In this document: in pieces, positions 9,459-18,065 of the stretch
Layout: each line of letters opens with the position of its first letter
Numbering within the stretch: position 1 is the stretch's first letter
Source: Aurantimonas coralicida
GTDB lineage: Bacteria > Pseudomonadota > Alphaproteobacteria > Rhizobiales > Rhizobiaceae
Assembly (NCBI GenBank): GCA_011050685.1
Contig: DRFF01000133.1
Span: 1-40,243, forward strand
Direction: 5' to 3'
Length of the DNA: 40,243 bases
Program-made: the position numbers and the translations under genes
Notes under the pieces: generated by a model
Told to the model about the DNA's origin: nothing
The model's input: the letters and a program-made list of their open reading frames with translations, nothing else
Database searches by the model: none

Positions 9459-10559
9459 TTAAGCCGTCTGCAACGCGCCACCGAGCAACAACAGGCCGAC
9501 AATCACCAGAAACAGAGCGCCGACGATTTCCAGTGTGGTCCCTACGGCCCGGCCGAGCGTGCCGCCACCACTGGCCTTCAACGCGAATCCCTTGGCGAAA
9601 ACGGCGACGCAAGCGATCGCGGACACGGTGAGCGCTGTCCCGATCGCCATGGCGAACACCGACAGGATGCCGCCGAGATAAAGGCTGTTGATCAGCGCGA
9701 AAGTCAGGACCACGATCGCGCCGGAACACGGGCGCAGGCCGACGGCGAACACCGCCGCGGCGGCCGTGCCGAGCGTCATCCGCCCGCCGAGATCTTTGGG
9801 GTTGGGAATATGCGCCCGACCACAGCCGCAGGTATCGTTATCGTCGGTGCAGGTCCCGGGCGCGAACGCCGCCGAAGCAGGCCGCATCAACGGCGACCCT
9901 CCCCTGGCACGCGCGCCGGGCGCGGCGAAAGCGAGCCCCCCCGCCGCATCGGCCTGCTTTTTCGCAAGGCGCGCCGGCGCGAAGGCCAGCGCTCCGGCTG
10001 TGCGTCGCCCGCTACTGACCAGACGCAACAGCTTGCGGGTCAAAAGCCACGCCCCGAAGAGGACGATGAGCGCATAGGAGGCGATTTCCAGCGCGTCGGT
10101 CGCGTCGGTCATCGACACCGCGGTGCCGCGCAGCACGTACCAGCCGACTCCGACCAGCGCGAGCGCCGACACCGCCTGCAGCAACGACGAGACGAAGGAC
10201 AACAAGATTCCCCGGCGCAGCTCCACCTCGTTGGCGAGCATGTAGGACGAGATCACCGCCTTGCCGTGGCCGGGACCGGCGGCGTGGAACACCCCGTAGG
10301 CAAAGGACAGGCCGACCAGGAACGGCAGCGCCGAGCCATCCTGTTTCAATTGAATCAGGGCCTGACGCAGCGCGGTGAAGAACTCGCGCTGATAGCTGGC
10401 GATGTGGGTGAAGATCGGACCGAGGAGACCGCCGGACGGTTGCGCGGTCACCTCGGCGCTGCCGATTCCGAGCGAGGATTTGGCCAGGGCCGGTTCGGCG
10501 ATCAGCGCGGCCGCGAAAATTATTGCCGTGCCGAGGCCAATCAGCTCGCGGGCGCGCAT
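9459..10559 (-). CDS. NicO/RcnA-family nickel/cobalt (divalent metal) transporter
   Basis: Inner-membrane protein of 366 aa in the NicO family, which exports or imports Ni2+/Co2+ and possibly other divalent metals. A signal-like first segment (residues 8-26) is followed by helices. The family motif FHAAGPGHGKA is at 91-101 and GLRPCSGAI at 274-282. Between the two membrane halves is a long cytosolic loop (about 182-262) with a small Cys/His cluster (C237, C244, C246, H250) that could sense or bind metal. The gene overlaps the upstream DUF1007 gene by 19 bp, so the two form a coupled operon. Metal specificity cannot be read from sequence. Confidence 0.9.
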   Translation of the reverse strand: MRARELIGLGTAIIFAAALIAEPALAKSSLGIGSAEVTAQPSGGLLGPIFTHIASYQREFFTALRQALIQLKQDGSALPFLVGLSFAYGVFHAAGPGHGKAVISSYMLANEVELRRGILLSFVSSLLQAVSALALVGVGWYVLRGTAVSMTDATDALEIASYALIVLFGAWLLTRKLLRLVSSGRRTAGALAFAPARLAKKQADAAGGLAFAAPGARARGGSPLMRPASAAFAPGTCTDDNDTCGCGRAHIPNPKDLGGRMTLGTAAAAVFAVGLRPCSGAIVVLTFALINSLYLGGILSVFAMAIGTALTVSAIACVAVFAKGFALKASGGGTLGRAVGTTLEIVGALFLVIVGLLLLGGALQTA

Positions 10560-11212
10560 GTCACCTCCAGCCGTGCCGCCAGGACCTTGGAGTAGTTAAC
10601 GCCGTCGTCGGGAATGGTTTCATCCGGGGCCAGCGTCGCAACCGATGCCAGCCACTGCTTGGCGGCTTCGTCCTCGTCCGGCACGAGGAATTTCTTCACG
10701 CAGATTTTTGGCATGTCGACCAACTGGAAATCGCCTTCGCTGGCAAAGTCGAAGGCGACGAAGAAGGTTTCGTCGAAGTTGGAAACCGTCAGCTTGTCCT
10801 TGGCGAGGTCGACCGGTTCGCCGGCCTTCATCTCGAAGAACATCAAAAGCTGGTTGTTTTCCCACAGCATAAGAATTTCGTCCGGCGGAGCCATCGTCAC
10901 ATCGCGGCCACCGGCTTCCACGAAGGTGTAGAAATTCCACTCGGCGATCGATTCCTTGACGGTCGCTCCGACCTCGGCGAGTTCGTCGTCGTCGAGGGTG
11001 CCGTTGGCGTTCTTGTCGAAATCGACGATCACCGAGGAGGAAAATAGCTCATCCATGCGCCAGATGTTGCGGATCGCCGCAAGCTGACCATCCGGGGTGC
11101 CGACGATTTCGATCTTTGCCTCGGCGAAGACGTGCGGATGGGCCGAGGCAGCCCCGGTGCCCAGTAAGGCAGCGGCGATCCCCAGAACGCCTGCCGTGAC
11201 ACGATGATGCAA
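10541..11212 (-). CDS. DUF1007 family exported protein with EF-hand-like loop
   Basis: Exported 223-aa protein of the DUF1007 family, regularly found beside NicO transporters and thought to help periplasmic metal handling. The start is a TTG at 11212, 7 nt after a strong GGAGGGG, directly before HHRVTAG. A signal peptide ends at about residue 24 (ASA), leaving a mature N-terminus beginning HPHVFAEAKIE, typical of the family. DKNANGTLDDDE (about 65-76) is a textbook 12-residue EF-hand Ca2+ loop. It ends inside the transporter gene, with a 19-bp overlap. Confidence 0.9.
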   Translation of the reverse strand: MHHRVTAGVLGIAAALLGTGAASAHPHVFAEAKIEIVGTPDGQLAAIRNIWRMDELFSSSVIVDFDKNANGTLDDDELAEVGATVKESIAEWNFYTFVEAGGRDVTMAPPDEILMLWENNQLLMFFEMKAGEPVDLAKDKLTVSNFDETFFVAFDFASEGDFQLVDMPKICVKKFLVPDEDEAAKQWLASVATLAPDETIPDDGVNYSKVLAARLEVTCAPAS

Positions 11213-11296
11213 GGCCGTTCCCCTCCGAATTCGTAGGAATCTGAAACAGCATAAGAATGGCCGAAGTTTGGACGATGCGCTTGTTTCGTCCCCGGC

Positions 11297-11815
11297 TCAG
11301 CGCAGGACCAAGACCTGTGCGCCGATATTCACCCGCTCGAACAGATCCTTGACGTCGGCATTGCGCATCCGGAAACATCCGGCGGATGCGGCGCTGCCGA
11401 TCGAGTTCGGAGAGTTGGTCCCATGGATGCGGTAGGCGCCCCAGCCGAGATTCAGCGCCCTTTCGCCTAGCGGATTCTTCGGTCCCGACCCCACCGATTT
11501 GGGCAGGCTCGGGTTCTTCTTGCGCATCGACGGCGTCGGCGTCCAGGTGGGATTGTCGCGCTTTTTCGAGATCCAGCTCTTGCCGAACCACTGCTCGCTC
11601 GGCTTGCCGACGGCGATGTCGTATTCCAGCGCCTTACCCTGCCCCGTCAGCAGATAGAGTTTGCGCTCGCCGGTCTCGATGACGATCGTGCCGGGATCGG
11701 CTTCGACGGCATACGGCATTTCGGAACGCGCGACGGCCGGCACGGCCTGCTCGTGGGCGGCGGCGGGAGCGGCGGCGAAGAGAGCCAGCGCGGCGAGGAA
11801 GGATCGACTCAACAT
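11297..11815 (-). CDS. L,D-transpeptidase (YkuD domain), periplasmic
   Basis: Exported 172-aa enzyme that should form 3-3 peptidoglycan cross-links or attach proteins to peptidoglycan. A signal peptide covers residues 1-20 (cleavage near AAAH). The YkuD domain follows, with catalytic H131 in YRIHGTNSP and nucleophile C147 in SAASAGCFRM, the expected spacing. It is a short, single-domain member without LysM or peptidoglycan-binding repeats. It stands alone between the DUF1007 operon and the LysR gene, all on the minus strand. Confidence 0.93.
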   Translation of the reverse strand: MLSRSFLAALALFAAAPAAAHEQAVPAVARSEMPYAVEADPGTIVIETGERKLYLLTGQGKALEYDIAVGKPSEQWFGKSWISKKRDNPTWTPTPSMRKKNPSLPKSVGSGPKNPLGERALNLGWGAYRIHGTNSPNSIGSAASAGCFRMRNADVKDLFERVNIGAQVLVLR

Positions 11816-11878
11816 GCAGCTAGCCTACCGCAGGTCTGCTAAGGTTGGGTAAAAGCTGCGGGCGCCGGCCGGCTCGCC

Positions 11879-12796
11879 TCAACCGCCGTTCCGCCGCTTC
11901 GAATCGCACTTCCTGAACCAGTCCGCCAGATAGTCGACGAACAGCCGTACCCGCGCCGGTAGATGGCGGCGATGCGGGAAGACCGCGTAGATCCCCGCTT
12001 CGCTCGGCATGTAGTCGTCGAGCACCGTCACCAATTTTCCCGCCTCGATGTCCTTGCGGATGACGAAGCTCGGGCTCAGCGCCAGACCGAGGCCAGCAAT
12101 CGCCGCCGCGCGCACGGTGATCGGGCTGTTGGCGGTGAATTTTCCCGACACGGTGACCGGGATCGTCTCCCTGGTTTCGGGATCGCGGAAGATCCAGTTG
12201 GAGAACATCCGCGAATTGGAATCGATCACCGCCGGAAAGCCGGCGATCTGCGAGGGGTGCGTGGGCCGGCCGAGCCGCTTCAACAGATCGGGGCTGCCGA
12301 CGATGGCGAAGTCGAGCGAGGCCAGTCGCCGGGCGATCATCGCCGAATCGGCCAGCCGCGTCATGCGGATCGCGACGTCGAAGCCTTCCTCGACCAGATT
12401 GACGAAACTGTCGTCGAGATGGATGTCGAGCCCGATGTCAGGGTGGTCCTTGGCGAAGTCGACGAGGCTGAGCCCCAACTCGGCGTCGCCAAAAGTCCGG
12501 GCCGCCGAGACGCGAATCGTCCCCTTGGCCTCGCCGGTCGCTTCCCGCGCCTCCTCGTTGAGGCTTTCGAGATCGGCGAGGATGCCGGAGGCGCGCGACA
12601 GATAGACCTCCCCAGCCGCCGTCAGGGCGATCTGCCGGGTGGTCCGGTTGATCAGGAGTACGCCGAGCTCGTCCTCCAGCTCGCGCACATATTTCGACAG
12701 AAGCGCCTTGGAGCGTCCGGTCTTGCGGGCCGCCGCGGAGAACCCTTGATTCTCGATGACGGCGATGAAGGCGCGCATCCGGGTCAGCGTATCCAT
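11879..12796 (-). CDS. LysR-family transcriptional regulator
   Basis: DNA-binding regulator of 305 aa with an N-terminal winged helix-turn-helix (residues about 1-60, GFSAAARKTGRSKALLSKYV) and a substrate-binding-like effector domain from about residue 90. The start at 12796 follows AAGGTG at good spacing. The subfamily resembles the CrgA-like LysR proteins that often control aromatic or redox genes. It is divergent from the ornithine decarboxylase across 537 bp; the leader and likely promoters of both lie there. Whether it regulates odc is not shown by the sequence. Confidence 0.92.
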   Translation of the reverse strand: MDTLTRMRAFIAVIENQGFSAAARKTGRSKALLSKYVRELEDELGVLLINRTTRQIALTAAGEVYLSRASGILADLESLNEEAREATGEAKGTIRVSAARTFGDAELGLSLVDFAKDHPDIGLDIHLDDSFVNLVEEGFDVAIRMTRLADSAMIARRLASLDFAIVGSPDLLKRLGRPTHPSQIAGFPAVIDSNSRMFSNWIFRDPETRETIPVTVSGKFTANSPITVRAAAIAGLGLALSPSFVIRKDIEAGKLVTVLDDYMPSEAGIYAVFPHRRHLPARVRLFVDYLADWFRKCDSKRRNGG

Positions 12797-12999
12797 TCGG
12801 GCACCTTGCTCCAGGCTTGTGATTGTGGCCGCCGGACAACGCCGACGACCCTTCCTGCTACGGGAACGGTCGAAAAATCAATCGGGGAGATCTTCCCCCC
12901 TTGTTTATGACGGATCACCGGCATACATCGCATCTCGCCCCAAGTCGCACGTGCCTGTGGGCGTCCCCCGGTCCTCAAATGCGAGGGTTGCCGGGACGG

Positions 13000-13328
13000 T
13001 ACCTGGACGTAACACATCCAGTCGGTTTTGCGAGCTTCGCGAGATCGAGGACGCCTTGAAGCAACGACGGTCCGGGCCTTTCTGGTCTCTCCTGGTCTCC
13101 AAAGCCGGGAATACTGAAGAGGCACACCATCCTTGCCTGAAGTGCGGCGGGTCCAAGCCCACCAAGCCATGGCAGACTGATTACCGGAGACGGACGTTCC
13201 GCGTTCGCATCCGGCCATCGTCGCGTCTCGCAAGAGGCCGTTCGGAGGGTCGCTATCGGCTGTCCGCGGCATTCTTGCAGTCGCTCCTCGTCGATTTTCC
13301 GATCCGCAAGGATCGGGTCAATGGGAGA
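13000..13328 (+). ncRNA. Structured 5' leader of ornithine decarboxylase, candidate speF-type RNA
   Basis: The 537-bp gap before odc is unusually long and its last 330 nt are rich in stems. The main ones are CTGGA/TCCAG (13011-13029), AGGCA/TGCCT (13118-13139), a long interrupted helix pairing GCAAGA+GCCG (13230-13240) with CGGC+TCTTGC (13267-13278), and a perfect 7-bp hairpin CCGATCC-GCAA-GGATCGG (13299-13316). That last hairpin has a GNRA loop and sits directly before the GGGAG ribosome site (13323-13327). The alphaproteobacterial speF motif (Rfam RF00518) lies in this position. I assign it from location and structure only, without a covariance search. The part 12797-13000 shows no feature beyond presumed promoters and a weak GGGGA/TCCCC hairpin (12884-12898). 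Confidence 0.55.
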
Positions 13329-13333
13329 GCCCA

Positions 13334-14467
13334 ATGGCCACGCAGCGCATCCTTGATTTCCTCGCCACCCGACGACCGGATGGCCCCTGCCTCGTCGTCG
13401 ACCTCGACATCGTCGAGGACAATTTCAACGCCTTCCGCAAGGCATTGCCCGATTCGGCGATCTTCTACGCCGTCAAGGCCAACCCGGCGCCGGAAGTCCT
13501 GCGCCTGCTCGCCTCGCTCGGCTCCAACTTCGACTGCGCCTCGGTCGCCGAGGTCGAGATGGCGCTCGAGGCTGGTGCGACGGCCAAGCGCATCTCCTAC
13601 GGCAACACCATCAAGAAGGAACGCGACATCGCCCGCGCCCACGCGCTCGGTGTCTCGCTGTTCGCAGTCGATTGCGTCGAGGAGGTCGAGAAGATCGCCC
13701 GCGCCGCACCAGGTGCCCGCGTGTTCTGCCGCGTCCTCACCGATGGCGAGGGCGCCGAATGGCCACTGTCGCGCAAGTTCGGTTGCGTTCCGGCGATGGC
13801 GATCGACGTGCTGGTGCATGCCGACGCTCTTGGTCTTACCGCCACCGGCGTCTCCTTCCATGTCGGCTCGCAACAGACCGACACCGAAGCCTGGGACTCG
13901 GCGATCGCCGACGCCAAATACGTCTTCGGGGCGTTGGCCGAAAAGGGCATCGTGCTGACCCTCGTCAACATGGGCGGCGGCTTCCCGACCCGCTATCTGA
14001 GGGACGTGCCGACCGCGAGCGCCTATGGCCAGGCGATCTTCGCCAGCCTGCGCAAGCATTTCGGCAACCGGTTGCCGGAGACGATCATCGAGCCGGGCCG
14101 TGGCATGGTCGGCGATGCCGGCGTCATCAAGGCGGAGGTCGTGCTGGTGTCGAAGAAGTCGGCCGAGGACGCCAATCGCTGGGTCTATCTCGACATCGGC
14201 AAGTTCGGCGGTCTCGCCGAGACCATGGACGAGGCGATCCGCTACCCGATGGTCACGAAGCATGACGGCGAGCGAACGGAACCGTGTGTCATCGCTGGCC
14301 CGACCTGCGATTCGGCGGACGTCCTTTACGAGAAGACGCCCTACCCGCTGCCGATCTCGCTGACGGTCGGCGACGAGGTGCTGATCGAAGGCACCGGCGC
14401 CTATACGACCACCTATGCCTCGGTCGCCTTCAACGGCATCGAGCCGTTGCGCGCCTACGTGATCTGA
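13334..14467 (+). CDS. odc: Ornithine/lysine decarboxylase, fold-type III PLP enzyme
   Basis: Cytoplasmic 377-aa enzyme that decarboxylates ornithine (often also lysine) to putrescine, the entry step of polyamine synthesis. An alanine-racemase-like barrel carries the PLP lysine K48 in FYAVKANP. Further motifs are SFHVGSQ (about 175-181), the glycine loop VNMGGGFPTRY and EPGRGMVGDAG. The C-terminal beta domain holds the catalytic C325 in GPTCDSADVLYE. Length fits short alphaproteobacterial type III decarboxylases. The start at 13334 follows GGGAGAG. It is followed by an intrinsic terminator. Expression is probably controlled through the structured leader. Confidence 0.95.
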   Translation: MATQRILDFLATRRPDGPCLVVDLDIVEDNFNAFRKALPDSAIFYAVKANPAPEVLRLLASLGSNFDCASVAEVEMALEAGATAKRISYGNTIKKERDIARAHALGVSLFAVDCVEEVEKIARAAPGARVFCRVLTDGEGAEWPLSRKFGCVPAMAIDVLVHADALGLTATGVSFHVGSQQTDTEAWDSAIADAKYVFGALAEKGIVLTLVNMGGGFPTRYLRDVPTASAYGQAIFASLRKHFGNRLPETIIEPGRGMVGDAGVIKAEVVLVSKKSAEDANRWVYLDIGKFGGLAETMDEAIRYPMVTKHDGERTEPCVIAGPTCDSADVLYEKTPYPLPISLTVGDEVLIEGTGAYTTTYASVAFNGIEPLRAYVI

Positions 14468-14520
14468 GGCGCCGCATGAGAACGCGATCGCGACGACCCA
14501 GCCTGTCGCCCCGAAGCTGA

Positions 14521-14547
14521 CGCCCGGCGCCGCCGCGCCGGGCGTTT
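14521..14547 (+). terminator. Rho-independent terminator after odc
   Basis: CGCCCGGCGC (14521-14530) pairs perfectly with 14535-14544 across a CGCC loop and is followed by TTT. It lies 53 nt after the odc stop and separates odc from the acetyltransferase gene. Confidence 0.85.
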
Positions 14548-14611
14548 CGCCCTCGCGCCGCGGTATTGCCCGGCCGTTCCCTTCCGCCTCCTGTCGATCA
14601 GTGGGGGTCTT

Positions 14612-15238
14612 ATGTCCGCATTCCTTCATGCCACGGCCTTTGAGGCCGCCGCGCCGCTGTTTTCGATCGTTCGGGAAACCGGGCGGCACGTCGCCGCGCG
14701 CGAAGTTCTCCTTGACGCCGCGATGGGTCCTGGCCGCAAGCGCAAGGCGTCCGAGGCACTCCGGCGTGGGCGGCGACCGGCGGCCGATCTCGCCTTCGCG
14801 GCGATCGCCGCCGACGGTCGCCTGGTCGGAACCGTGCGGCTGTGGGGCATCGCCGCTGGCTGTCGCGGCGAGGAGGAAGTCCCGGCACTTCTCCTCGGCC
14901 CGCTCGCCGTCGATCCGAGCCTGCACAAGGCCGGCATCGGCGGTGCGCTGATGCGCCATTCCATCTGCGAGGCCGCGCGGCTCGGCCATGGCGCGGTCCT
15001 GCTGATGGGCGATCCGGAATATTACGGTCGCTTCGGCTTTTCGCGCGTGGCCACGGCGAATCTCGCCATGCCGGGGCCATTCGAGCCGCACCGGTTGCTG
15101 GCTCTGGAAATCACGCCGGGACATCTCGCTGGCGCCACCGGACCACTGGCGCCGACCGGCCGGAGGCAGTCTCCTGTAATTACTGGCGATACTGCCGTCA
15201 CGGCAAATCAAGGGGACGCTGTCCCGCACAGGAAATAA
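14612..15238 (+). CDS. GNAT-family N-acetyltransferase (YhbS-like)
   Basis: Cytoplasmic 208-aa acetyl-CoA-dependent transferase. The acetyl-CoA loop is HKAGIGGALM (about residues 110-119) after LLLGPLAVDP, followed by VLLMGDPEYYGRFGFSR, the pattern of the YhbS group. About 35 C-terminal residues look unstructured. A GGGGG precedes the start. It follows odc in the same direction but after a strong terminator. A polyamine-related substrate is possible from position only; the actual substrate is unknown. Confidence 0.88.
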   Translation: MSAFLHATAFEAAAPLFSIVRETGRHVAAREVLLDAAMGPGRKRKASEALRRGRRPAADLAFAAIAADGRLVGTVRLWGIAAGCRGEEEVPALLLGPLAVDPSLHKAGIGGALMRHSICEAARLGHGAVLLMGDPEYYGRFGFSRVATANLAMPGPFEPHRLLALEITPGHLAGATGPLAPTGRRQSPVITGDTAVTANQGDAVPHRK

Positions 15239-15327
15239 TGCCAATAGTCATTTAAAATTAATGGCTTGGATATGGGTACTCTTGTTGACCTGTCGATGAG
15301 ATGGCATAGGCATGACAAGGGACATCG

Positions 15328-17811
15328 ATGAGACAAGCCGAGGCAAATCCGGCTTGCCTCAAGATGCGCAGGGGACGCTGCCGCATGGAATTGGCACAGG
15401 ACGACCGCCTGGCAGCGGTGCTCGCGGAGAACGCAGCGCTAAAGCTGCGGCTTTCGCAAATCGAGGCTGCGACCAGAAACGATTCGCAGGCCCGGCTCGA
15501 CACCGCGGCGGAAGAGATCGCCAGCCTGAAAAAGGCCTTGCACCAAACCGAATCTCGCTATCGCCTCATCGTCGAGAGCGCCATCGACTACGCCATCATC
15601 GCGGCCGATCTCGACGGCGTCGTGACGACCTGGAACGACGCGGCGGAAGCAGTTCTCGGCTGGTCCGAACGCCAGATCGTCGGCCGACCGATCGCGACCA
15701 TCTTCACCCCCGAGGACGTCGAGGACGGCATTCCCGAGCGCGAAATGCGCATTTCGCTGAGCATGGGCAAGGCAAGCGACGAGCGCTGGCACCTCAAGGC
15801 CGACGGTTCGCGTTTCTTCGCCAGCGGCGAAATGATGCCGCTGTTGGGCGACGACGAGAAGCCAGCCGGCGTCCTCAAGATTCTGCGGGACCGAACGCGT
15901 GAGCGTAAGGAGCGTGAGGAACTGGAGGCTAGCCAGGAGCGGCTGCACCTCGCGCTCGAGGTGTCGGAACTGATCGGAACTTGGGATTGGGATATTCCGG
16001 GCGACAGTGTCTATGTCGATGCGCGCTTTGCGCGCCTGTTCGGCGTCGACCCGGCGCTTGCCGACAAGGGCGTGCCCATCGAGACGTTTCTGCGCGGCAT
16101 TCATCCGGACGATCTCGACCGGGTCAGTGCGACGATCAAAACCGCCGCCGAGACAGCGGCTCCCTATGCGCAGGAATACCGAACTGTCGATGGCGATGGC
16201 GCGGTTCACTGGATATTCGCGAAGGGTCGTTGCTTCCACGATAGCGCCGGAAACCCGCTGCGCTTTCCCGGTGCGATCGTCGATCGCACCGCCGAGCGGG
16301 CGCGTGAGGCGCGGCAGGCAGCACTTTTGCGGCTCGGCGACGAACTCATTCTCGGCGAGGCGCAGGTCAGCCACACCGCCAAGGCGCTTCGGATACTCGG
16401 TGAAACACTCAGCATTGCCCGGGTCGGCTACGCCAGTGTCGACGGTGCCGAGACGGCCGCGACGATCTCCAGCGAATGGACAGCAGACAGCGCGACGCCG
16501 CTGTCGGGAACTTTTCCACTCGCACGCTTTGGACCTGATTTTGTAGAGAAATTGCGTTCCGGCCTGCTCGTCATCGAGAACACGGACGAGCATGCCGCCT
16601 CGCCGGCGATCAAGGAGGCCTGGTCGGAAATCGGAATCGGCGCGCTCGTCAATTTGACGGTCGTCGAGGAAGACCAGGTTCGGGTCATCCTCTATCTGCA
16701 CGCCGCCAAACCCCGGCAGTGGAGTGACGAGGAGATCGCCTTCATCCGCGAGGCGCTCAACCGGACCTGGGCCTTCAGCCAGCGCCGACAAGCCGAGCAG
16801 GCGCTGGCTGAAACGGAGCGGCGGCTTCGGCTGGCCCAGGAATCGGCGGCGATCGGTACCTTCGATTATGACCTGCGAACCGGCGTGCTCTTATGGGACG
16901 ATCGTGCCCGCGCGCTGTTCGGCCTGCGGGCTGGGGTGCCTGTCAGTTACGAGGATACCTTCCTGCCTGGACTGCATGCCGATGACCATGATCGGGTCGC
17001 GGCCGCCGTAACCGCCGTGCTCGATTCCAAATCCAGCAGCGAATACGATATCGTCTATCGCGCCATCGGGCTTGAGGACGGCGTCACCCGCCACATCCAT
17101 TCGAACGGTCAGACATTGGTCGAGGATGGGCGGACCGTGCGCTTCGTCGGGGCGATGCGCGACGTAACCGAGCAGAAGGAATCGGAAGAGCGCCAGCAGA
17201 TGCTGACGCGCGAGCTCCAGCACCGCGTCAAGAACACGCTCGCCATGGTCAACGCGCTCGCCAACCAGACGTTGCGCCGGGCGACCAACGTCCAGGACGG
17301 CCTCGCCGCCTTCTCCGCCCGGCTGATCGCGCTGGGCCAGGCGCACGACATCCTCACCCAGACGAGTTGGACATCGGCGCCGATCGCGGCGATCGTCGCC
17401 AATTCGCTCAAGACCCACCAGCCGGAGGACGAGACGCGGATTTCCGCTTCCGGTCCCGAACTGCGGCTGACCGCGCGGCAGAGTCTCGCACTGGCGCTCG
17501 GTTTGCACGAACTCGCCACCAACGCGACCAAATACGGCGCGCTATCCAACGACAGCGGCCATGTCACGATCAAATGGGGATTGGCAGTCGTGGGAGGAAC
17601 GCGGCAGCTCACCTTCACTTGGCGGGAGATCGGCGGCCCGCCGGTCGAAGCGCCGGAGACGCGCGGCTTCGGCTCACGCCTGATCGAACAGGCGATGGCG
17701 GCCGAATTCGGCGGCGAGGTCAAGATCGACTACCGCCCCGAGGGCATCGTCTGCACGATCGAGGCGGCCGTGACGGACGAACCGGCCGAGGACGAGGAGC
17801 ACGGGCGGTAG
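15328..17811 (+). CDS. PAS-PAS-GAF-PAS sensor histidine kinase, HWE family
   Basis: Soluble 827-aa sensor kinase. An N-terminal coiled coil (about residues 25-78) leads into PAS1 (about 77-195), PAS2 (205-325), a GAF-like domain (340-490), PAS3 (505-620) and an HWE kinase core. The phosphoacceptor is H632 in LQHRVKNTLAM, the N-box is HELATNATKYGAL with N732, and the defining W765-x-E767 is in FTWREIGG. There are no transmembrane segments, so the signal is cytoplasmic (light, redox or a small ligand). AAGGGA precedes the start. No response regulator is encoded nearby. HWE kinases often feed the PhyR general stress pathway, but that link is inference. Confidence 0.93.
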   Translation: MRQAEANPACLKMRRGRCRMELAQDDRLAAVLAENAALKLRLSQIEAATRNDSQARLDTAAEEIASLKKALHQTESRYRLIVESAIDYAIIAADLDGVVTTWNDAAEAVLGWSERQIVGRPIATIFTPEDVEDGIPEREMRISLSMGKASDERWHLKADGSRFFASGEMMPLLGDDEKPAGVLKILRDRTRERKEREELEASQERLHLALEVSELIGTWDWDIPGDSVYVDARFARLFGVDPALADKGVPIETFLRGIHPDDLDRVSATIKTAAETAAPYAQEYRTVDGDGAVHWIFAKGRCFHDSAGNPLRFPGAIVDRTAERAREARQAALLRLGDELILGEAQVSHTAKALRILGETLSIARVGYASVDGAETAATISSEWTADSATPLSGTFPLARFGPDFVEKLRSGLLVIENTDEHAASPAIKEAWSEIGIGALVNLTVVEEDQVRVILYLHAAKPRQWSDEEIAFIREALNRTWAFSQRRQAEQALAETERRLRLAQESAAIGTFDYDLRTGVLLWDDRARALFGLRAGVPVSYEDTFLPGLHADDHDRVAAAVTAVLDSKSSSEYDIVYRAIGLEDGVTRHIHSNGQTLVEDGRTVRFVGAMRDVTEQKESEERQQMLTRELQHRVKNTLAMVNALANQTLRRATNVQDGLAAFSARLIALGQAHDILTQTSWTSAPIAAIVANSLKTHQPEDETRISASGPELRLTARQSLALALGLHELATNATKYGALSNDSGHVTIKWGLAVVGGTRQLTFTWREIGGPPVEAPETRGFGSRLIEQAMAAEFGGEVKIDYRPEGIVCTIEAAVTDEPAEDEEHGR

Positions 17812-17846
17812 CTTCAGACCAGAAGCAAAGCCCGCGTCGGTCAGCC

Positions 17847-18065
17847 TCAGTTCTCCGCTTTCTTTCGCCAGCGACGCAAAGCGACGAGGGACCACACCGC
17901 CTCGACCACGCCGAACGGCCATGCACCGGACAGAAAGCCATAGATGGACGCGAGCGCACACGCACCGGCAAACGAGAGAACGAACCAGGCGCTTTTTTCT
18001 TCGAGCGCATAGAAGGCCAGCATCAGCGTGACGGCGACCACGCCGAAGAGGGTCAGAGCGTCCAT
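17847..18065 (-). CDS. Small integral membrane protein, last gene of the COG0523 operon
   Basis: A 72-aa protein with three hydrophobic helices (about residues 3-20, 26-46 and 49-62) and a basic C-terminal end (RRWRKK). I do not know its function; similar small membrane proteins are common in Hyphomicrobiales (recalled). There is no ribosome site before its ATG. The start overlaps the stop of the 39-codon ORF as TGATG, so translation is probably coupled. It converges with the HWE kinase gene, 35 bp apart. Confidence 0.8.
   Translation of the reverse strand: MDALTLFGVVAVTLMLAFYALEEKSAWFVLSFAGACALASIYGFLSGAWPFGVVEAVWSLVALRRWRKKAEN

Noticed and set aside
12907-13059. 50-codon plus-strand frame in the odc leader (possible leader peptide)
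   Set aside because: The G-rich ribosome-like site is about 14 nt away and the peptide resembles no known arrest peptide; it would need conservation data.
13253-15244. 663-codon minus-strand open frame across odc and the acetyltransferase
   Set aside because: It is antisense to two well-recognised genes, spans their terminator, and has no domain; similar long antisense frames at 15439-16791, 30174-31760, 32510-33712 and 35262-36869 were rejected for the same reason.
15239-15327. Searched for GGAAC-N16/17-CGTT (EcfG) promoters before the HWE kinase genes
   Set aside because: No match in this gap, nor in the region upstream of the second kinase at 39732-39900.
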